A DNA stretch of 64,000 bases from Caenorhabditis remanei (GCF_010183535.1 NC_071331.1:8556001-8620000); one strand, 5' to 3'. Positions 36,065 to 48,445 are shown, counted from the stretch's first letter. Notes: generated by a model not told the origin, from the letters alone. Numbers and translations: made by a program.

Positions 36065-36337
36065 CTAGAGACATGAGATGAAATTGTACGTGTTTCTAAT
36101 ACTTGTACCATAGTAAAGACTCGGATATGTGAAACGATGGAGGGACTCGACCCACTCATCAACTGGCGGAAAGCATCGCGAAAATTGAATCCGATGTGGA
36201 CTTTTTAAAACATATGGAGCTCTCCATCTGGCTAAGATGCCGCTGTCTTCCATAAGCTCCCACTTTTCCCAGTGAACCGGTTGAATTCTGAAGCATCCGA
36301 TGCTTAGATTCTCGTATTCTATGCACATGGTGAACAT
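36065..36337 (-). pseudogene. Possible degenerate copy of the accessory D/E family
   Basis: 90-codon frame with CFRIQPVHWEKWEL followed by FPPVDEWVESLHRF. The pattern PxxD-x-WV resembles MSPLDQWVAYHV in the gene at 41131-41925 and IKWYQWVDDKFV in that at 42631-43242. No convincing downstream exon or Cys motif was found. Weakly supported. Confidence 0.35.
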
Positions 36338-36527
36338 TTTTCCGATTTTAACACGCTAAAAAGTAGTACGATCTCGCCCCAGACGGCTCGAACGATCGTA
36401 TCGAGTCTACTTTTTACTCATCGCATAGAGTTGATTTCATCACATTTTACCCCCGTTCATGAATCTCGAATTCAAGAAGGGCTTTTTCTCAATACGTGCA
36501 GACTTGTAATAGACGAGGTAACTGTTT

Positions 36528-36563
36528 TAATCGGACTGTCTCGGTTTCGAGACAGTCCGATTA
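36528..36563. repeat. Perfect 16 bp stem, 4 nt loop hairpin
   Basis: TAATCGGACTGTCTCG at 36528-36543 is followed by a GTTT loop and its exact reverse complement at 36548-36563. It lies in the non-coding gap between gag and the accessory genes. Confidence 0.95.
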
Positions 36564-38894
36564 ATCTGTACTTAGTACATCTGCACCAAATATCGTCGGT
36601 TGACGAGGAATTCGATGGAAATCAGAAGTACCGAATGATGCTCAAAATAAGTATATCCGAGGACATATTAGAAATTTTTTACTCCTAGATCGTGGTGATG
36701 GGATTCCGGAAGACCGTTCAATCTTGCTGGAATTCATGACCACTTCTGAGGAGTACCCATTAGAGACGGAGAGTTCGACACGGGTAGCTCGAGAGCAATT
36801 TGCCTCAAACGATCGGTCTAAAGATGGGTTGCGAGGAGCGTGGCTTACAGATACTAGCACCGATAAACAAGTTGTCCAACCAAAATAAGACGGGGGGTTT
36901 TTAAGAGCGAAGGGTAAAGATGTGAAAACACGAACTGAACACTGGGGCTCGAAACCGCCCATCTCATTTTAGCCACGTCGTAACGTGGACAAGTTTATTA
37001 GCACACGTAAGAGGTCACGTTCATAATGAACGTGGAATACGAGGGGTACACGTACTAATAATTTACGTATAACCTCGTTGTGCCATATAGGTCTCAAAGT
37101 ATCTAGCTTTCTGTGACGTCTCAGTCGGCGAATGCATCTTCGAGGGGATATGACCACGCATGGACGGTAAATTCAGCTGAATTTTCATCGATGCATGAAG
37201 TTAAAAGGAAGGATCCTTTTAGGTAGAGACGGTTCCTTGCTTTTCGTGATACGCTGCAGCTCAATCAAGCAGCATTAGAAAGAACTGAGGTTTCATCTGT
37301 ATATGACTACGAAATGATATCACTTGTCAAGGAGGTGACGAGCACCTTTGCCATCGTCATGGCTCAAAAAACGAGCACCTTGGAACAATCGAGATATTCC
37401 GCTGGCGGACATTTTCTAAGTCAATCAGACCGCCGCTCATGAACGATTAACTCCATTGCCCTAATGGGGGGAAGAAAATACATTGATGAACGAATTTTGA
37501 GATGAAATCTCGGTACAAGAGGCACTTTCAGTTCAGTCGCTTGACGTTCCTGAAGTCGTCCAAAGACGTATAGAAGTAAACGAGGTGTAGTTGTCGAAGA
37601 AGCACGTCCCGAGGGCACTGACATCGTTCGACGGTACACTTGTGAGCCAGTAAGTATGCGAGGTGACTGATCCACGTAATGACAGAGCTTCAAATTCCGC
37701 TCTTGCGAAACCTGTGCCAATACGCTCCAGTTTTACCAAAGAACTTGATTCAACCGAATTTTTGCGGGCGGCGCTAAATTGAAACTATCGCGAATTTCTG
37801 TTGGTATAGTCCCGGAGGATGTTTACCGAGGAAATTCTTAGACCGAGTTGTCGGCTTGATAACAGATCGCCCGGCGCTGAAGACCAAACGACTCTCGAGT
37901 CCCGAGGGAACGATTATCGATTGAGCTGAGGCGGTGGGGGGAGTGGAATCGTATCCGAGGAACTCACATGGTCTAGATACTGCAATACGTGCGGCCGGCG
38001 TAGGATATTTTCACTCGCAGAACAAACTTAGATCTTAGACAGTCGTGTATAGTAATAGCGTTTCTGACGCACCAAATACGCTAGGCTATACCAAGTCAAC
38101 ATGCACCAGATGCCTTCATATTCAGCTGATATGAATAGAATTCCAATGTTTTAGCTTGATTGCTAAATCGCGATTCGAACTATCTGTGAAGATTCTGAAC
38201 ACAAATTATCATCTATATCCTCATTCCTTTTCTAGCTTTCGCATCATAGATCCGGAAATTAGGTATTTATCCCGAGGGATTGGACCGGTTTTTAAGATCA
38301 CAGTGATCACCGACCCGGATAACCCTGAATCTAGGCTTAAACGAGGAGCCACCTAGTATCATCGCTTCGATTACAGGTTTGGGGGTTTACCAATTGAATT
38401 AATTTTCAATCGGAAGGGAAGATTGTACCCGATTATGAGTCAAAAACACCGAAGTGCACCAAGATAGGTCCGACATCATATGCCCGAGGGCGCTGGAACT
38501 AGTCCAAATCGGAATACGGCGTTAGCTGCCTGCTAATTATCAACCCAAATTGCACTAAATCGGTGTCCAGAGAACCTGGAGCACTAGATTCTGTGACTGA
38601 CATACGAGGTTTATCATTTTACCCGGACTCGAGGTCATAGGGACGGATGAATCTCCTGTTAGCCTCAGAACGATCAGAAGAGCGTACTGAGTATGAGGTT
38701 TTACTTCTATTCATAACTATAGAAGGAGGGGGGTCCAGCGAATTGGCTGGCACCTCCCTGATACGTGGCATTCAGTTCGTGTTTGGACATCAGGAGGCGG
38801 GAAAAATAAAAGAGCGCTGAAACAGAAATAATAATGAGTTCGGACTCATATCAAAACCGAGAATGAAATCGCTCGAGATCAACAACAACTGGGA

Positions 38895-38900
38895 TTTATT
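38895..38900 (-). terminator. Poly(A) signal after accessory gene A
   Basis: AATAAA on the minus strand, ~73 nt past the stop at 38973. Confidence 0.5.
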
Positions 38901-38972
38901 AGAAAACCCGTAACAAAAATTGATAAAAACAACAAATTGTTTAACAGTTATAAAAATCTCGAGGGACAATTC

Positions 38973-40963
38973 TTATTCGGCAGCTTCTGGCTCCTTCTTT
39001 ATCGAGGATTCCGACTTTGCCGCTGGGGCGAGTCTCGGTCTCTTCGCATCGTCGCGCTTTCCACTGCTTCTGTGCTTGGCTCCGCGACGTTGCCAATTGT
39101 ATCCACCATATTTCTTCGAGGTTTCGCCACCGGATCTCTTACTAGACGAGGGGGCTAGTGCTCGTTGACTTGACGAGGGCTTTTTCTCTTCGTCGGAACC
39201 GGAGTCCGAGAAGAAACCATTCTCTTTAAAGTCGACGTACTTTCTCTGCACGTGATATCGACCTTCTTGGCGAGGCCGAGAATGGTCAATGTATTTGCCC
39301 ATGTTGCCGCCGTAGTACGAGGAATCGTCCTTAGGATCAGATTCTGAGCGATTTCCCGCTTTCGAGGTCTCTCCGGCCGAGGAAGACGGATGCTTCTGAT
39401 GGCGGGAAGGACACAAAAGAGGGTGATGCTCTCGTTCTTTGGAGGGCATGGACGGATCACATCTGAGGCAGAGACGGTGTTTCGCTTTGCAGAGTTCTGG
39501 CGAGCCATCGCAGTCGTTTTTTCCACAAATGAGACATCTTTGCTGAGTAATCAGCGCCAGACGTTTCGAATGCAGATCGAGGTGCACGTCACAATAGGCT
39601 GCGTCGTGTGTTCCGGTGCAGTAAAAGCATTTCGTGGAACTCTGAACATTACTGAATTAAGAAATGATCTAAGAAAATCACACTACGTACGGTCTTTCGG
39701 GCCTCTTGAAGCTTTCGCTCCTCAATTTCAGCAACCTTTCGATTGTGAGCACGGTCCGAGGAATTACCGATCGCTTCGATCTCATCGAGGGCTATCAGGA
39801 CTGAATCATCGTGGTCTGCGCCTGGTTCGAGGATTTGCTTGAAGCTATCCTGATCCTTCTTGATTCCAGCCATCTGGATTTTCAGATCTCTAACCTCCGT
39901 GGCCGTTTCCATCGATGACACTTTCCGTGCAATATAGCTTCTCAACGAGTCGTAGACTCTGGTGATTTTCAACGAGGTACTTTCGAACTTTTTCCAATCG
40001 AGGGAGCCTTGCTTCAAAAGTGTCTCTACTTTCTCATTGCCTTTGCCTTGACTTCTGGATAGACGGCGTTGATCGATCGCGATCCGAGTCAACTGCTCCA
40101 GGAAGATACCCATATTTTTGGAGATACCCTGGAGAGTTGCGATCGGGGCCAATCTCTCAATCATATCGGTCCATTGATCGAGGGAAGGAATACGATCAAT
40201 AAGATCTGCTTTCTTCGCGAGGGCCTCGAGATCGGTCTTGGTTGCCAGCACTTCGAGATCTTTCTTGGTCACGTATTTGTCGAGGTCATCATGGGTGACT
40301 GAAGCTGTCGAGATGGTTTCGAGCTGATCCGAGATCTTTTTCAGCATCGCAAAAATCGTGGGAATCGTCTCCGATTCTTGGGTAGTATCGAGGAGTTGAG
40401 CTACGGTCTCTGGCGTCTTTCCGTCGGTCTCATCGCCGGATGTGGGCGCTGGACGTACGTCCTGGTCCTTATCTGGTGAATCCTGCGAGGGATCGACTTC
40501 GTCAGCGTTCGAGTTGACATCAACGTAAAACGCTGGCGGACCGAATAGAACCTGCTCGTTTGGCGGGAGGTCGTCCTCATTTGAGTACGATTTTCCGGCC
40601 TCATCGAGGATATGGTTGTCCTCTCCTGAACTTTCCCCTGAAAAAGAGATGATTTAGCCGCAATCCAGCGTACTGAATGGCACTAACCATAATCGAGAAG
40701 CTCTTTCTCTTCATTTGATCCGGGCTCCACGCTAGCCGATCCGAGTCCGAAGACTGGTGGGGCGGGCGAGGATTCTGAAACAAGAAGGCTAGTCACTCTC
40801 CACTCATTATCGATCTGTTTTTACCTTTGCCGACCTCAAGGAGCTCGACGATGCGTTGCTCACTTATCGGGGGGCATGGGATCAAGGCGATCGGCGGAAG
40901 CTTATTGCGAGGGACTTGATTGTTCACTCGCTCCTGGTCGTCAGTAGTGTTAGCTGCACTCAT
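38973..40963 (-). CDS. Accessory gene A: spliced 613-residue gag-like zinc protein
   Basis: Exons 40825-40963, 40688-40774, 39691-40637 and 38973-39641; introns of 49-50 nt and phases 1, 1, 0 that close without a stop. The N-terminus is MSAANTTDD; residues ~90-170 are acidic; ~180-390 form a predicted helical region with repeated heptad-like KADL/KTDL segments. Residues ~391-460 are Cys/His rich: CFYCTGTHDAAYC has the C-x2-C-x3-H-x4-C spacing of the first gag cluster, followed by CLICGKNDC and CLRCDPSM. The tail is basic and Ser-rich with KRPR and KKEPE. By zinc spacing and placement it looks like a second, diverged gag-type protein; RNA binding is inferred only. A poly(A) signal follows at 38895. 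Confidence 0.8.
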
Positions 40964-41088
40964 CTTTTTATGCTAAATCAATACAAAAATAATGATTAAT
41001 TCACTGAGTCGTTTACGAAACAGATATCGAACGGGGTAAAAACCGAGTTACTGAATTACAAGCATAAATGAGTAGTGGAGGACACAAC

Positions 41089-41094
41089 TTTATT
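41089..41094 (-). terminator. Poly(A) signal after accessory gene E
   Basis: AATAAA on the minus strand, ~37 nt past the gene's stop at 41131. A sense-strand internal polyadenylation signal is unexpected in an LTR element. Confidence 0.5.
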
Positions 41095-41130
41095 ACGAGG
41101 TAAAAAATGAATAATCAGTCTTTCTGCAAA

Positions 41131-41925
41131 TTATGACGGCTTCCATTTGAGTGAAAACATCCTTTCGAGGGTTCCCGATTGGAGCTTGTGATGTACCAAG
41201 AGCATCGCTTTTTGGGCGATTTGACGGATTTGACAGAAGTCTGACAGTCCGAACGCTTCATGTTGTGACAGTAACGAGGGTAGGCATCCGCAGTTCATAT
41301 CGTTTTCACGAATCAAACTCAACGAGGACAATCGTGAAGTGGAGTACCGAGGGCGAGGAGCATTTACATCAACATAATCCAAAATGGCTACGTGATAGGC
41401 TACCCACTGGTCCAATGGTGACATATCCCGAGGGATACGTGTTCCAAGAGCTTCCGGAGTCTTCTGGAGGAAAAATCCGCCGTTCAACTCGAAAGCCCGG
41501 ACACTGTGCTCTCGACAACTCTCAACTTCGACGAGGATCCAAGTTGACCACACACGATTGCGTGATGCGAAGGCGTATGCTCGAACCATCACTTCCATTG
41601 GCATTCGATCTATCCGAATCTGAAAACTAGAGGCATCATTAGATTAAACTGTCTGCTTTTTCTGGCTAACCATCGTTTTTTCGAGGTGTTTATACTCATT
41701 TCTGCTAGAATTCACGACTTCAGATGCCCGAGGGCGATTGACGTCGAAACTCGGAGCAACAACGAAACTAACTGACTTCTGATCCGATTTCTCAGAGCGA
41801 AAAGTCCCCTCGATGGAGCGAGAGCCTGGAAAAAGTCGATTTAACCGCCCGATTCGATCTATTTGGATACTTTTGCAAGTTTCCTCCTTTCTCAAACACG
41901 AGGGATGTCCACCGAATTGATCCAT
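41131..41925 (-). CDS. Accessory gene E: spliced 247-residue protein, CxC-H-CQ family
   Basis: Exons 41671-41925 and 41131-41619, phase 0 with a GTTAGC donor and TTTTCAG acceptor. The start is the ATG at 41925; the frame is open ~10 codons further up to a possible acceptor. Exon 2 has a strand-like pair (VRAYAFASRNRVWSTWILVE), then NGGFFLQ, SPLDQWVAYHVAIL, and a cluster C-x-C-x7-H-x8-C-Q (from CGCLPSLL to DFCQ). Gene D (42631-43242) shares these in order, so the two are paralogues. No known domain recognised. The cluster might bind zinc. Confidence 0.65.
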
Positions 41926-42630
41926 GCCCGCTTGACGATTGGCCAAAAGGTGCTGTTACCTGAAATAAAAGTTTAGCCGCGAAACACCGGTCTATGTAAA
42001 GCGAACAGAACAAAGATACAACATGCAAAAACACGCTGGGGATCAATGAACACATAAAGGGGGCATTTCGTGGGAACCTTTATCTCATATAACGACAATT
42101 ATATCTAATGATTTGTGACTTCTTTAACGAAATCTCGAGGGATCTCGTTCCGGCGGTGACGAAACGCTATTTTGCATCGGCAGTTACTCTGAAAAACGAA
42201 TCTTTCATAGTAACGGAAAGAAATCACGGGGGCGTTACCATCATCTCATCATTACGTAACGGAGCTGTTCCGGTCCAACGGAATTTTCAGTTAGCAAACT
42301 TCAACAAAAAACAACAACGAGGTGAGAATATGCGAGACTTGAGACGAGGAACCTGAAACACGACCGATGTAAATGAGCTTGCTCATCTTAAACGACTACA
42401 CCGGAAGTGCGTACAAGTAACACGCAAAGTGCGTCAGCTGCCTGCTGGCTCGAAACTAGCTAAGAAAAAATTATGCGTACTTTTTCGAAACTCTCAAATT
42501 TCGCAGTTCTGACCTACATGGCCATTTTCCTTGAAGGAAAAGCCATTTCCAGGCTGAAATCTACCAAGCGACAGTGCTAAAAACGTACAAGTAGTTAGTA
42601 GAACGGCCAAAGAAGCTCAAACGAGGGCTT

Positions 42631-43242
42631 CTAGAGATTCCAGGTTGAAAATGCTCTTCTCAGAGACGATAATCCAGACAGGGTCTCAGCGCGGGTGGGT
42701 TCCGAGGGCCAATAATTTTGGGTACGACTAGTCGAGGGCAGCTCAAAGAGATGAGCCTCGATATTAATATCCTCCATCATTTTTCCTTCACGAAGACCAT
42801 CGGCGATTGCCGCTGCGAACGCGAGGGCTTGACACTCCGGTGGATCAGAATGATCGTAGAGAGGAGTATCGTACCACGGGTTGCATTGGCAACGCGGACG
42901 ATCCACGGGAACCGAGTTTCGCAGCCAAGTCGCGAATTCGACTTTTACGAAGAATCCTCCGTCCTAAAATACAAAACGAGGCTGAGTCGAATAGTGCTTT
43001 CTCACATGTGAATGTGGGCCTTCGGGGCATCCAGGAGGTGGTCGAGGTGGGTGGATATGATAAAGAACGAACTTATCATCTACCCATTGATACCACTTAA
43101 TCGCGTCCTCCGAAAAGGACTCGAAATTGAGCGGGTCGTAGTCGACTCGTACCGACAGATACGTAGTACCGTGGGCATTGATCGAGTGAAGACTGAATCC
43201 GATCGCTGGGAAATCGAAGGGAGCACTGTCCGACAGAGGCAT
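42631..43242 (-). CDS. Accessory gene D: spliced 189-residue paralogue of E
   Basis: Exons 43006-43242 and 42631-42963, intron 42 nt, phase 0 (GTGAGA donor, TTTTAG acceptor). The ATG follows a TTACCTACAG acceptor by one base. Shared with E: a strand pair (IGFSLHSINAHGTTYLSVRV), WYQWVDDKFVLYHI followed by PPRPPP, a GGFFVK segment, and C-x-C-x10-H-x5-C-Q (CQCNPWYD ... ECQALAF). Order and spacing differ slightly from E, as expected for old duplicates. Function unknown. Confidence 0.65.
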
Positions 43243-43573
43243 TCTGTAGGTAACTTAATACAACGGTTTTTACACGTTTCTGTGATAAATCAATGAAATG
43301 ATACGATCTGATTAACGACGATTCACTTTGAAAAAATAGTGAAAAGACCACAAAATTCCAGTGATTCAAAACGGAATTGCGTAAAAATTTATAGTCCGAG
43401 GGACTCTAGAGGCTGATGCATCCGAACTGTTACGAGGGCGGTGCATCCTTCACTCCGATTTCATTATCATCCGAAATCCGTCATTCGAGGAGATATCAGA
43501 ATTTCCGTGGTTCTAACGAGCATGATATATTACTGGACTCGGAATTCGAGGGGTTGGCTGAGATCAGAAGATC

Positions 43574-43793
43574 TTAGCCTATGCCTAACGAATCATCAGC
43601 GAAGTAACTTATCAAGTTTCCGAGGCGGCCGGGTGAAATTTCATCAAAATTCGTATCGGAACCGTCTTCTCTTACGAGGAGTTGGCGAAGAATACAAGGG
43701 ACGAATAACACGAGGTCAACGGGCTCTTCTAGATGTACAGAATCTGGAATCTGTCGTAACGGTTCGAGTGACTCATTCGTGTGTTCGAGACGC
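43574..43793 (-). other. Orphan open exon in the giant element
   Basis: After a TTTTAG acceptor the minus strand is open for 72 codons (RLEHTNESLEPL ... ISYFADDSLGIG) to a TAA. Composition looks protein-like (acidic and leucine-rich), and the sense-strand CCTCG motif falls in frame as Leu-Val or Leu-Gly. No upstream exon found; it may be the 3' exon of a gene whose start I could not place. Confidence 0.4.
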
Positions 43794-43898
43794 CTAAAAT
43801 GGGCCTAACATGTTCATCGATTATCACAAATATAGCTGGTTAAAACCAGATATTACCCCAACGTGGAAGACGAAAGTGAACTGGTTCAAAGAACAAGT

Positions 43899-43904
43899 TT
43901 TATT
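43899..43904 (-). terminator. Poly(A) signal after accessory gene F
   Basis: AATAAA on the minus strand within TTCTTAATAAAAC, ~190 nt past the stop at 44096. Confidence 0.45.
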
Positions 43905-44095
43905 AAGAAAAATTTAATAGACACGTTAAGGAGAGTGAGATTGGACGAGGTATTAGGCTGATCAAGACGTCGTTGAACGCGTGAAGATGTGAAAATGTCC
44001 AGTGAGGTGGAAAAAATGCTGTCACGAGGGTGGCGAGGAAAATTGAGAGATCTTGGCAGTGAGGTTGTAACAGGATTGGAGTCTATGGAGTGGAT

Positions 44096-44804
44096 TCAGT
44101 AGGCGTTGCAAGCAGAAGGGGCAACTGCGCCAGACTGAGCTGGGGCGAATTGGAAACCCGTGCCGGCTTCGTCATCTGAATCGTCTTCTTCGTCGTTAGA
44201 GTCGGATGGGGGAGTATCCGGATCGGAGTCCTGACCGTCCGAATCTTCCGAGGAATCAGACGACTCCGAGGAGTCTCCGTAAGTAATAGACTGGAAAATC
44301 TTGAAACGTTTTCGGATGCCTCGAGCGCTCAATTCTCCGTTGGCCACGTCGCCACGGATTCGATCCATGATCTTCGAGATCTTCTGAAACATTCGGTGAC
44401 GCTGGGATATTTAGGTGTGACTGGGTACCGCATAATTAGAGTAGCGTTTTCGCGCAATGCGAGGGTCCTTCTCTTTTTTGGCGGTTCCAAGATTAGAATC
44501 TTTGAGGCGTCTGGCTACGAGGTCGCTAATCTCTGCTCCGAGGTCGGCCTTGAACTTCCCATTCAATAACTTGAACAGAGAGTCCTGAATACGAGAGCTG
44601 GCTTGAAGCTGCATCTCAAAGTGTCTCAGGACACCATAACCAGTCTCAGACCGGAAATCAGCATATCGTAGTCGGCACGGCTCATTGTCACACCTAAAAC
44701 ACCATCATCTGTAATTTCTAGCTCGAATTCTGGTTAATCTCACGCTGTGGAGGTTCCGAGGGCTGATTGAAGCCTTGCGGCGGGTCAGATCCGTTAGCCG
44801 ACAT
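44096..44804 (-). pseudogene. Accessory gene F: acidic Ser/Asp-rich protein, frame disturbed
   Basis: Exon 1 (44744-44804) encodes MSANGSDPPQGFNQPSEPP. Exon 2 (~44690 to 44429) encodes a helical, basic segment (RIQDSLFKLLNGKFKADLG ... RIARKRYSNYA). Exon 3 (44096-44383), joined in phase 0, encodes a run of Ser and Asp/Glu (SSESSDSSEDSDGQD) like an acidic phospho-tail. Exon 1 to 2 does not join cleanly: the splice that fits phase reads MSRADYDMLISGLR and then stops, while the downstream frame opens at YGVLRHFEMQLQ. Either a 1 nt frameshift or an intron I missed. Confidence 0.5.
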
Positions 44805-47800
44805 CGTCGATCTCGAGGGTCGCTGAAACATAAATGATTCAACTATGCTCGGATGGAACAATGACGAGAAACTGTCACGGAGTTACACGGGCAAGATAAG
44901 ATAGAATTCGAAAAGGGAAACTACTTGCGTATACAACAGGGCACAAAGGTTCGAGATGACGAGAGATAGTCCACGACATCAGTTGAAGGAGTCACCTTCT
45001 CAGACATCACTGGCTAGAGCTCTACGCGAGAAGTTTCGCCGCAACACGATACTAAACCATCTCAAAGCTAAGCGAGAGCTTTCTATGTAGCGATCGAAAC
45101 CACTACTCTGAAAGCAAGAGGCTTTGGAATCATAACGGATTCCGTGATGTAATTAGTTTGACAATATAGTGTATTCGTAAGCTGATTACGGTCTCTCTTA
45201 AACGACTATCATTCTCATCGGTTCTTTGTAAGTCTCGAGGATCTACTAATTTCAGTGTAGTTCGTGATAGAGACGAGGTATTGGTAGCCTAATAAGGCCC
45301 TCCGCTTGCCAGGCGGCCGGCCCGTTAATCTACCGATCCGCTTAAAATCGCTCCAAAACGGCTAAACCGAAAGCTTCAACCTCAAGTCCTACTTAGAACA
45401 AAACGAAGACTCGAATGACAGAGAGGGTCCGTAATCAAAAACGACTACCTACGGCCACTAAGAGAATCGAGGGAGAAGGAGGAGTCATACAACGCCGGCT
45501 TATCGCTGTCATCTGCCTATACCGCAAACTAAAGCACCACATAGTTTATTCTCTTTCTCTCATCCAGATGTGGTTATCGAGTGGATTTCCAGATTGGTAA
45601 TACTGTCGACAACGGTTGTTAGACAACCTTCAGATTTCGAGGAAGTGTTCACAGTCAGTAATGTACCAAAAAGGTACAAAAGCCACGCGACCTGATGCGA
45701 AAACTGCCGAAAATCCGGTCTAGAGTATACCAAATCCCTTGCGGGATAGCGAGATTCTAAAAAGAATCTGAGCTACAAGAATTCCTATGCAATTCGAGGG
45801 AAACGCGCTCACACTCGCCCACTGGGGGAGAATGTAAGTCTATTTCGGTCGAATTACTCTCGATAATGAACATCTTTCACAAGATACTCAGAGTTCCGTG
45901 TTATGTATGATTGAATATCTAGGATTCAGAATCGAGACTCTGATTCCATACTTCATACACATCTTCCAATAGGCGGATCTGATAGCACCATATCTGGTCC
46001 CGAGGGTCTCATAATCAATGGCGCCCTGGAGCAGTGGGTCCTGGAACCCATGCTCCGGGGGGCCAGAGGATTCGAGTATATCTCCGATCCGAAGGGTCTC
46101 ACTCGAAATCGAGGGATATGCTTCGGCGGAGGCTACACCGAATCGCTGACTACGATAACCTTTGAACGTGATCTAGTACTAGAAACTCTCCCCAGAGCGT
46201 AATCCACGCTCCGGGGGGCCAGAGGATGCTCCATAGGGAGTATCCTCCTCAAATACTGTAACCGGAAGAGCATACGAAAGACACTCTCTCGCACTAACAC
46301 GGCCGACTATCCTATAGCTCATTGGGGACGACCACCGAATAACCAACCTTGCGGCCGGTTACGAGGGCGAGCGGGCCAACCAGCCAGAATAGCCGGGTTG
46401 ACTGTTTCAGTTCACGTTAACACGCTACTGAATATGTCGGTCGCCAAAGAGCATATACACTCTTCAACTAAGTCTTCTGGCAGTTAGGTCAGATTTCGTA
46501 TCGATGTGTACAGAGTCGGTCGAATTTCAAATTGCATGTATCCGAGGGGAGTAGACCCATACGGGGTTCCGGTCTCGATACGAAATTCAACGTGTCTCGG
46601 TGAGACCGAACGATCTGGAACCCATTCAATGCATAGCTCTCCGAATCAATTTGAACGGATGACTCGCTAGCACCAAATGCTCCGCAGGAGGGAATGGTCG
46701 TCTGAGGATCGGCAGTTCAGATGCTTGAAAAGCGTCTGTCGAACCAACGAGCTTAGGCGTAGTTCCTTTCCATTGGAGGTTCTAACACAGAAGACAAGTG
46801 CGAAATTACTCAAATTTTTCTGCGAAGTAGCGTCTTCTTGGGATAGAAAGTGGATATTAGTGAGTCGATATTATCTAATAGGCCGCTAGTTATCATATCA
46901 GGTAAACAGAGGGTACCGACTGCTCGATCGCTTCGGATCTACTCACAATGCAACGCTTGCGTTGATGTTTTCGAAAGTAGGCATCAGCCTTAACCCTTCA
47001 GAATCCTGCTACTAAACCAGTGGGTGTTCGAACAATCGATGAACTAAATCGACTTTCTACCTAGAAGTCTGAAAGCGAGGGAGCGAATCGGATGAATAAT
47101 TAGAAGAATTGACTAGGTGTATTATCGAGGTGAGGGGGATTCGAAAGACTCGAAATACATCGAGGGAGATCAAATCGCCGAGGCTCGCATTAACACCATT
47201 GGTCGAACTTCCAGAATTGCGAGGGTCGTGAGGTCGAGGAAATATCGCCATTTCCTGTCAAGCTCTAAACCGGAGCAATAAAAGACTATCCGAAGGCTCG
47301 CTTGCTATCTACTGACGGCTTACGAAATTCTGAGTCCCGATGATGGGCCAGATACAGTACGTATTCCGCTAACTGTTCTCAAACGACTACCAAATCAAAC
47401 GATAAGGCAAGAACAGACTCACGGAACGTCTAATGAAATCTCATTGGAGCGTGTTAACTCGAGGGGCCGGTTACGAAAATGGCATACGCACTGATCCGTG
47501 GCGTACCTTACTCGAGGTTTCTGTATTCATATGTCCGACCGGAGACCCTTGCCGGCAAGACGACCACGGTTAGTGGATGGGCGCCGCTAGGGGGAAACGG
47601 GTGGGACACAGAGCTTACAGTCCCTAACTAACGCAGAAAATGGAGCACCTGAGGCGGGACAGGGACTGCCCTCCGAAGGGAGGAGTCTGATCGTCTCTTG
47701 CCTGGCATCTCTTTCGCTAGTCAATAACACGAGCCGATAAGCTCAAAACCGTATCTGGTGAACCAGTCGGGCTTCACACGAGGGGGCCAGCCTGCTCGGT

Positions 47801-48445
47801 ACTTAATTCAACACGTTCGGCGGGTCGGAATTAACCCGATGAAGCCTAGGGAGCTGAACAAAACCAAACCGACCCAAGATCCCATGTACGCATCAACATT
47901 CCGAGGGATCCTTGTCCCACGAGAGGGGTCGTACGCAGTAAAAACTGCCGACCGCTCGGGTAGGGAATCGGTTATCGGGACTGCTCGCGCTCCGAGGAGC
48001 TGGAGACAAATGCCGATAAACCATCAAAAGGAGCATCCGAAACATCAAAATCATACACGAGGTCGAGGACCCCCAGTTTTTCATATCATCCTTCAGTCTA
48101 AAAACTCGGCATCCCAACCGCTTTGCTACCTTGCGGCTGCTTAGCGGGGGTTCCGGGTTCTCAGACATTCAGACAACGTCTTAGATCCGAGGAATCGATT
48201 GTAGGGTATCGATCCGAATGCTGTAATTGACCGCCGATCCCCTTCGGAAGTACAGAATTCATAAGAATTCCGTAAATATCCGGCGAGGGGAGAGGGCGAT
48301 ATCAAAAACTATCCGGAAAGACATGACTACAATAGACACTCAAATCCGCAAAGAGGCTCCCTCCGATCCAGCAAGCTGGCATGAAGGGACCTTGACTTAT
48401 TCAACGATCGTCTTTAATGCGATCAGTCGGCTGCCGGTACCACAC

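Larger units (their letters stand above)
34896..38972 (-). other. 4 kb inter-gene segment of the giant element
   Basis: No long open frame on the sense strand. It is rich in plus-strand CGAGG (sense CCTCG). It holds a 16 bp perfect hairpin at 36528-36563 and a possible degenerate accessory exon at 36065-36337. An AATAAA on the minus strand at 38895-38900 is ~75 nt downstream of the accessory gene ending at 38973. Confidence 0.6.

Noticed and set aside
45290..45350. GC-rich patch that might be a tRNA or structured RNA
   Set aside because: No A-box/B-box pair or cloverleaf could be drawn.
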